Shown here: positions 61,044 to 64,000 of the stretch, piece by piece
How the letters are laid out: every line of letters starts with the position of its first letter
How positions within the stretch are numbered: position 1 is the stretch's first letter
Assembly: GCA_002495065.1 (NCBI GenBank)
Contig: DADT01000005.1
Location: 1-64,000 of the forward strand
Source of the DNA: Methanoregula sp. UBA471
GTDB lineage: Archaea > Halobacteriota > Methanomicrobia > Methanomicrobiales > Methanospirillaceae
Direction: 5' to 3'
DNA length: 64,000 bases
Made by a program: the position numbers and the translations under genes
Notes under the pieces: model-generated
Told to the model about the DNA's origin: nothing
The model's input: only the letters and a program-made list of their open reading frames with translations
Database searches by the model: none

Positions 61044-61467
61044 CAAGGTGATGGACCATTTCAAGAACCCTCGCAATGTAGGCGAGATTGAAAACCCCGA
61101 TGGGGTGGGGGAAGTCGGGAACCCGGTCTGCGGGGATATTATGAAGATATTCCTGAAAATCGAGAACAATATCATCACCGATGCCAGATTCAAAACCTTT
61201 GGCTGCGGGGCGGCGATCGCTTCAAGCAGCATGGCAACAGAGCTTGTCAAGGGAAAGACCCTTGAAGAAGCCTGGGAGGTATCCAACAAGGCAGTTGCCG
61301 AGGCTCTTGAAGGTCTCCCCCCGATAAAGATGCATTGTTCCGTGCTAGCTGAGGAGGGCATTCACAATGCGATCAATGATTACCGGAAGAAGCACGGACT
61401 TGAGCCATGGGTTGAGAAAAATCCTCATGTACATTATCATGGGGAAGATCCTGCCTGTGACCATTAG
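61033..61467 (+). CDS. nifU: Fe-S cluster scaffold NifU/IscU N-terminal type
   Basis: 144 residues. Scaffold cysteines Cys33 (GNPVCGDIM), Cys58 (TFGCGAAIASSS) and Cys102 (IKMHCSVLA) with the essential Asp in CGD. It assembles [2Fe-2S] or [4Fe-4S] clusters from NifS sulfur. It has only the IscU-like domain, no NifU C-terminal part; the tail ends with His-rich NPHVHYHGEDPACDH, possibly metal-binding. The ATG at 61033 has GGAAGG upstream; a GTG at 61024 is an alternative. Confidence 0.95.
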   Translation: MYSDKVMDHFKNPRNVGEIENPDGVGEVGNPVCGDIMKIFLKIENNIITDARFKTFGCGAAIASSSMATELVKGKTLEEAWEVSNKAVAEALEGLPPIKMHCSVLAEEGIHNAINDYRKKHGLEPWVEKNPHVHYHGEDPACDH

Positions 61468-61507
61468 TCTGTCTTCCCTGACGATGCCCGGGGCGAACTG
61501 GTGAACC

Positions 61508-62254
61508 ATGTTTTCAGAACGTGAACGCGAACGATACAAACGGCAGATGATGCTCTTTGGAGATGAGGGGCAGGAGAGGCTCAAAAAGGCACATATTTTT
61601 ATTGCCGGTGCTGGTGGACTGGGATCACCGGTTTCCCTTTATCTTGCAGTTGCCGGTATCGGCACTCTGACGATTGTTGACAGGGATGTCGTGGACCAGT
61701 CCAATCTCAACCGTCAGATCCTTCATAATGACCGTGATATCGGTCGGAAAAAAACGGAGTCTGCTGAAGAGAAACTTCACGCGATAAATCCGGATATTCA
61801 GATCAGGGCGATTGATACCACCATTGAAGAAAAGAATGCGTCAGGTCTTGTGGGAAAGGCCGACGGCATCGTTGATGCGATGGATAATTACCCGACACGG
61901 TACCTCCTTAATGATATCGCCATAAAGAAAAAAATTCCCCTTTTCCATGGGGCAATCTCCGGGTTTTATGGCCAGGCAACCACAGTTATTCCGGGGAAAA
62001 CGGCATGTCTTGCCTGTATTTTTCCAAAAGCCCCTCCAAAGGAGGTATTCCCCGTAGTTGGGGTAACTCCGGGCATAATCGGGATGGTCCAGGCGACTGA
62101 AGTATTGAAGTATCTCTTAAAAAGCGGAGAACTCCTGACAAACAGACTTTTCATCTGGGACGGGATGCAGGCACATGCAGAGGAAATCTGCATGGAAAGA
62201 AATCCTCGTTGCACCGCGTGCGGTTCCATGAGCGAAATACCGGAGAACAAATAA
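61508..62254 (+). CDS. HesA/MoeB/ThiF family E1-like adenylyltransferase
   Basis: 248 residues. The nucleotide site is IFIAGAGGLGSPVSLYL, with DQSNLNRQILHNDRDIGRKK and DAMDNYPTRYLLND. Four zinc cysteines are in ACLACIF and RCTACGS. The enzyme adenylates the C-terminal Gly-Gly of a small carrier so that sulfur can be attached. The MoaD gene begins on its stop codon (TAATG), so MoaD is the obvious substrate, though the ThiS-like protein at 56.5 kb may also be served. No rhodanese domain. Confidence 0.94.
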   Translation: MFSERERERYKRQMMLFGDEGQERLKKAHIFIAGAGGLGSPVSLYLAVAGIGTLTIVDRDVVDQSNLNRQILHNDRDIGRKKTESAEEKLHAINPDIQIRAIDTTIEEKNASGLVGKADGIVDAMDNYPTRYLLNDIAIKKKIPLFHGAISGFYGQATTVIPGKTACLACIFPKAPPKEVFPVVGVTPGIIGMVQATEVLKYLLKSGELLTNRLFIWDGMQAHAEEICMERNPRCTACGSMSEIPENK

Positions 62255-62532
62255 TGAACGTCAAAGTACGATTTTTTGCCAGGTTCAGGGAACTGCTCGG
62301 AACTGAACTTATTATTGAGGTTGCTGAGCAGACGACCCTCCCAGATTTGGTTAAGCAGATCACGCAAAAGAATATCGAAGGTCACCAGGCAATCTTCGAT
62401 GAATACGGACACTTTCGCGAATACGTGATCGTGATGCGGAACGCCAGGCGTGTTGACCTTGCGGATGCTGGAGAGAATATTGTTGCCGATGGGGATGATA
62501 TTGCCGTCTTCCCTCCGGTTGCAGGTGGATAA
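62254..62532 (+). CDS. moaD: Molybdopterin synthase sulfur carrier subunit MoaD
   Basis: 92-residue beta-grasp protein: VKVRFFARFRELLGTELIIEV, then HFREYVIVMRNARRVDLADAG and ending VFPPVAGG, the diglycine that is thiocarboxylated. Its ATG shares bases with the stop of the E1 gene, and the MoaE gene follows after 12 bases. With MoaE it inserts the two sulfurs of molybdopterin, used in methanogens by formylmethanofuran and formate dehydrogenases (Mo or W). Confidence 0.94.
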   Translation: MNVKVRFFARFRELLGTELIIEVAEQTTLPDLVKQITQKNIEGHQAIFDEYGHFREYVIVMRNARRVDLADAGENIVADGDDIAVFPPVAGG

Positions 62533-62544
62533 ACGAGGTGAACC

Positions 62545-62967
62545 ATGATCGCAATACAGACGGAAGATGTTGATATCGGGAACCTCATCAAGGCAGCAAA
62601 GAAGCACGGGACGGGTGCTGTGGTAGTCTTTGATGGTATTGTCAGGGATGACGATATCACCGAGATGGAACTCGAAGCATACGAGGATGTCGCAACAAAG
62701 GAACTTGAAAAGATTGCAGGTGATGCAACAGAGCGGTTCAATCTCCTGCATGTCGATATCATCCACCGGATAGGGCGCCTTTCTGTCGGAGAGAATATCC
62801 TGATCATCATTGTTTCTGCGGGGCACCGGGAAGAAGCATACCGTGGATCCCGGTATATTATTGAGGCGATCAAGGCAGGTGTCCCGATCTGGAAAAAAGA
62901 GCTGACGAAAAACGGGGGACGGTGGGTTCCCGGCGATCACGGTCATGGTTCGGGAGAACCGCGGTAA
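62545..62967 (+). CDS. moaE: Molybdopterin synthase catalytic subunit MoaE
   Basis: 140 residues. It has the N-terminal GAVVVFDGIVRDDD, LEAYEDVATKELEKIA, VDIIHRIGRLSVGENILIIIVSAGHREEAYRGSRYIIEAIKAGVPIWKKE (with active-site lysines) and the C-terminal GRWVPGDH. It converts precursor Z to molybdopterin using MoaD thiocarboxylate. It is last in the E1-moaD-moaE set, which seems to follow on from nifU on the same strand after 40 bases. Confidence 0.95.
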   Translation: MIAIQTEDVDIGNLIKAAKKHGTGAVVVFDGIVRDDDITEMELEAYEDVATKELEKIAGDATERFNLLHVDIIHRIGRLSVGENILIIIVSAGHREEAYRGSRYIIEAIKAGVPIWKKELTKNGGRWVPGDHGHGSGEPR

Positions 62968-63136
62968 TTACTCCATTTTAAAAAAGAAGAAGCAGGTGCA
63001 ATGCCGGAAATTCATTTTTATTTTGATAATTAACTGAGGCCGATGGAAAATCGTGGGAAACATCTGATCTACGCCTTAATCCATCCCTTTCCATGATTGT
63101 CTGCCGTATTACCTTGTAGCTTTTTTTGGCTTTGCA

Positions 63137-63347
63137 GGAAACCCTACGTTTTCAACAAATTGTAAAGCACCTGTTTACGGAGGGGACCTTGTCTGTTCCC
63201 CCGAACCGCCCCAGTGCTTAGCGATTATTTCGTACTACCATCTCTGGGGTTATCACTCCAGAGGGGGCCACAGCGGCATGGGCGGAGGCATTACGTGCCG
63301 TAGCCCAAAAAGGAGCGTTAAGAAAAATATTTTGAGGATTTCTCCTG
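63137..63347. mobile_element. MITE-like element remnant (module B), copy 5
   Basis: Starts with GGAAACCCTACGTTTTCAAC, the module A/B junction of copy 3, continues with CACCTGTTTACGGAGGGGACC, CCCCCGAACCGCCCCAG, TCTCTGGGGTTATCACTCCAGAG, CATTACGTGCCGTAGCCC and AAAAATATTTTGAGGATT. Module A and both termini are absent. It occupies the middle of the 454-base gap between moaE and the next gene; the rest shows nothing I can identify. Confidence 0.65.
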
Positions 63348-63421
63348 AGCCCCTTTCTTTCTCTTCTCACAGGACGCAGGTTAATGAACTCAATAATCAA
63401 CAACTGATTGAGGACTTATCT

Positions 63422-63727
63422 ATGGATACCAACCCGATGGAACTGTTCCAGAAAGAAGCACCGGAAGTCGCAGCGGCATTCAATGGGCTCATCATGTCTC
63501 TGGTTGCATCGAAAGGACTTGACGGGAAAACCAAACAGCTGATTTACATTGCCATGAAAGCTGCGACAGGAGACGACATGGCAGTCAGGGCTCACATTCC
63601 CATGGCTAAAGCAGCGGGTGCAACGCGGGAAGAAGTGATCGATGCCATACTCATGACCCTGACGGTTTCGGGAATTCGTGGTGTTGTGCACTGTCTCCCG
63701 GAAGCGGTGAGGCAGTTTGAAAAATAG
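63422..63727 (+). CDS. Carboxymuconolactone decarboxylase (AhpD-like) family protein
   Basis: 101 residues. It has the all-helical CMD pattern: MELFQKEAPEVAAAFNGLIMSLVASKGLDGKTKQLIYIAMKAATG, HIPMAKAAGATREEVIDAILMTLTVSGIRGVVHCLPEA. The AhpD-type CxxC is absent; only Cys94 (in VVHCLP) is present, so it is not a classical peroxiredoxin reductase. The ATG at 63422 follows GAGGA and gives the family N-terminus; the longer frame extends into the mobile element remnant and is not used. Confidence 0.87.
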   Translation: MDTNPMELFQKEAPEVAAAFNGLIMSLVASKGLDGKTKQLIYIAMKAATGDDMAVRAHIPMAKAAGATREEVIDAILMTLTVSGIRGVVHCLPEAVRQFEK

Positions 63728-63759
63728 AACGTTACGTTCCGGGGAAATTCTGGTATTGA

Positions 63760-63890
63760 TGAGGTTACCCGGATCAGGGTCTCTCAGCGGCATTGTGCAC
63801 AGCGGGCTGGGAGGTTCTTCTTAGATTCAAGTTAATAATCAGCCGCGGGGAGGCGCCCTTACAGGGGCAGCAGTCATCATATAAAGGATC
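63760..63890. repeat. Diverged two-hairpin repeat, like the one at 18.6 kb
   Basis: GGTTACCCGGATCAGGGTCTCTCAGCGGC...AGCGGGCTGGGAGG is followed by CAGCCGCGGGGAGGCGCCC...GGGGCAGCAG and TCATCATATAAAGGATCAGG. The layout and the trailer TCATCATA(A/T)A resemble 18620-18740 and, more remotely, module A of the mobile elements. The last 273 bases of the window hold no other feature I can support. Confidence 0.4.
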
Positions 63891-64000
63891 AGGATAATAA
63901 AGACATTTTAATCATGCATGATGTCTGGTCTTAATTCCCAACGGAGATATTCCCCATAAACGCGATACCTCCTGGAAAGGGAACTACGACCATTCATCCT

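Overview
The window reads as a chromosomal segment of a hydrogenotrophic methanogenic archaeon, most likely in the order Methanomicrobiales (Methanoregula-like). The archaeal and methanogen markers are a small HMf-type histone, RadA, FEN1, a multi-OB RPA, NOG1, diphthine synthase, archaeal NusA, an archaeal presenilin homologue, a coenzyme F390 synthetase-like enzyme, F420H2 oxidase (FprA) and the methanogen pair DUF1890/DUF1894. Genus assignment is inference. I found no tRNA, rRNA or CRISPR array.

Layout. 0-13 kb is core: FEN1, presenilin-like protease, NOG1, a CBS-domain regulator, histone, PRC-barrel protein, then a long minus-strand run dapL-lysA-rpa-radA-phosphoglycolate phosphatase, followed by cutA, an FdhD-like protein without cysteines in its active-site loop, DUF1890/1894 and a lone response regulator. 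13.6-25 kb holds a 2-oxoacid:ferredoxin oxidoreductase (fused gamma-alpha, plus beta), membrane and surface proteins, TspO, a frameshifted AAA ATPase next to a TOPRIM-like protein, FprA and TrkH. 25-28.7 kb is a nitrogenase-like operon: a NifH-type reductase and two short NifD/K-type proteins that together keep six cysteines at P-cluster-like positions.

29.7-39.6 kb is the accessory core. It carries a family of non-autonomous mobile elements (MITE-like) with terminal repeats beginning GGCTCTGTTGAAAC and GC-rich hairpins. One copy is bounded by a direct repeat of GAATAAC and sits at the stop codon of a PAS protein gene. Two copies in the same orientation bracket a bacterial-type non-homologous end-joining operon (LigD-type polymerase, Ku, ligase plus 3'-phosphoesterase). 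Nearby are ChaB, the F390 synthetase-like enzyme and a B12 protein with a CarH photoreceptor signature (Wx9EH and ExHxxG).

39.6-56.4 kb returns to core: leuBDC-type genes, SIMPL protein, nusA-hisE, BFN nuclease-like protein, UPF0104, DUF357-dph5, feoB with a DtxR-FeoA fusion, a canonical cis-prenyltransferase near a degenerate paralogue ending in an RxG motif like the eukaryotic NgBR/Nus1 subunit, a radical SAM protein, an Rsm22-type methyltransferase and nadA.

56.4-63 kb is a sulfur-trafficking region: a ThiS-like protein with a TtuA/NcsA thiolase, FdhD, LarE, a cysteine-rich HTH regulator, two identical palindromes (TCACAATTGTGA) in the divergent promoter, then nifS-nifU, a HesA/MoeB-type E1, MoaD and MoaE. 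These genes would draw sulfur from cysteine and pass it to Fe-S clusters, tRNA, molybdopterin and formate dehydrogenase.
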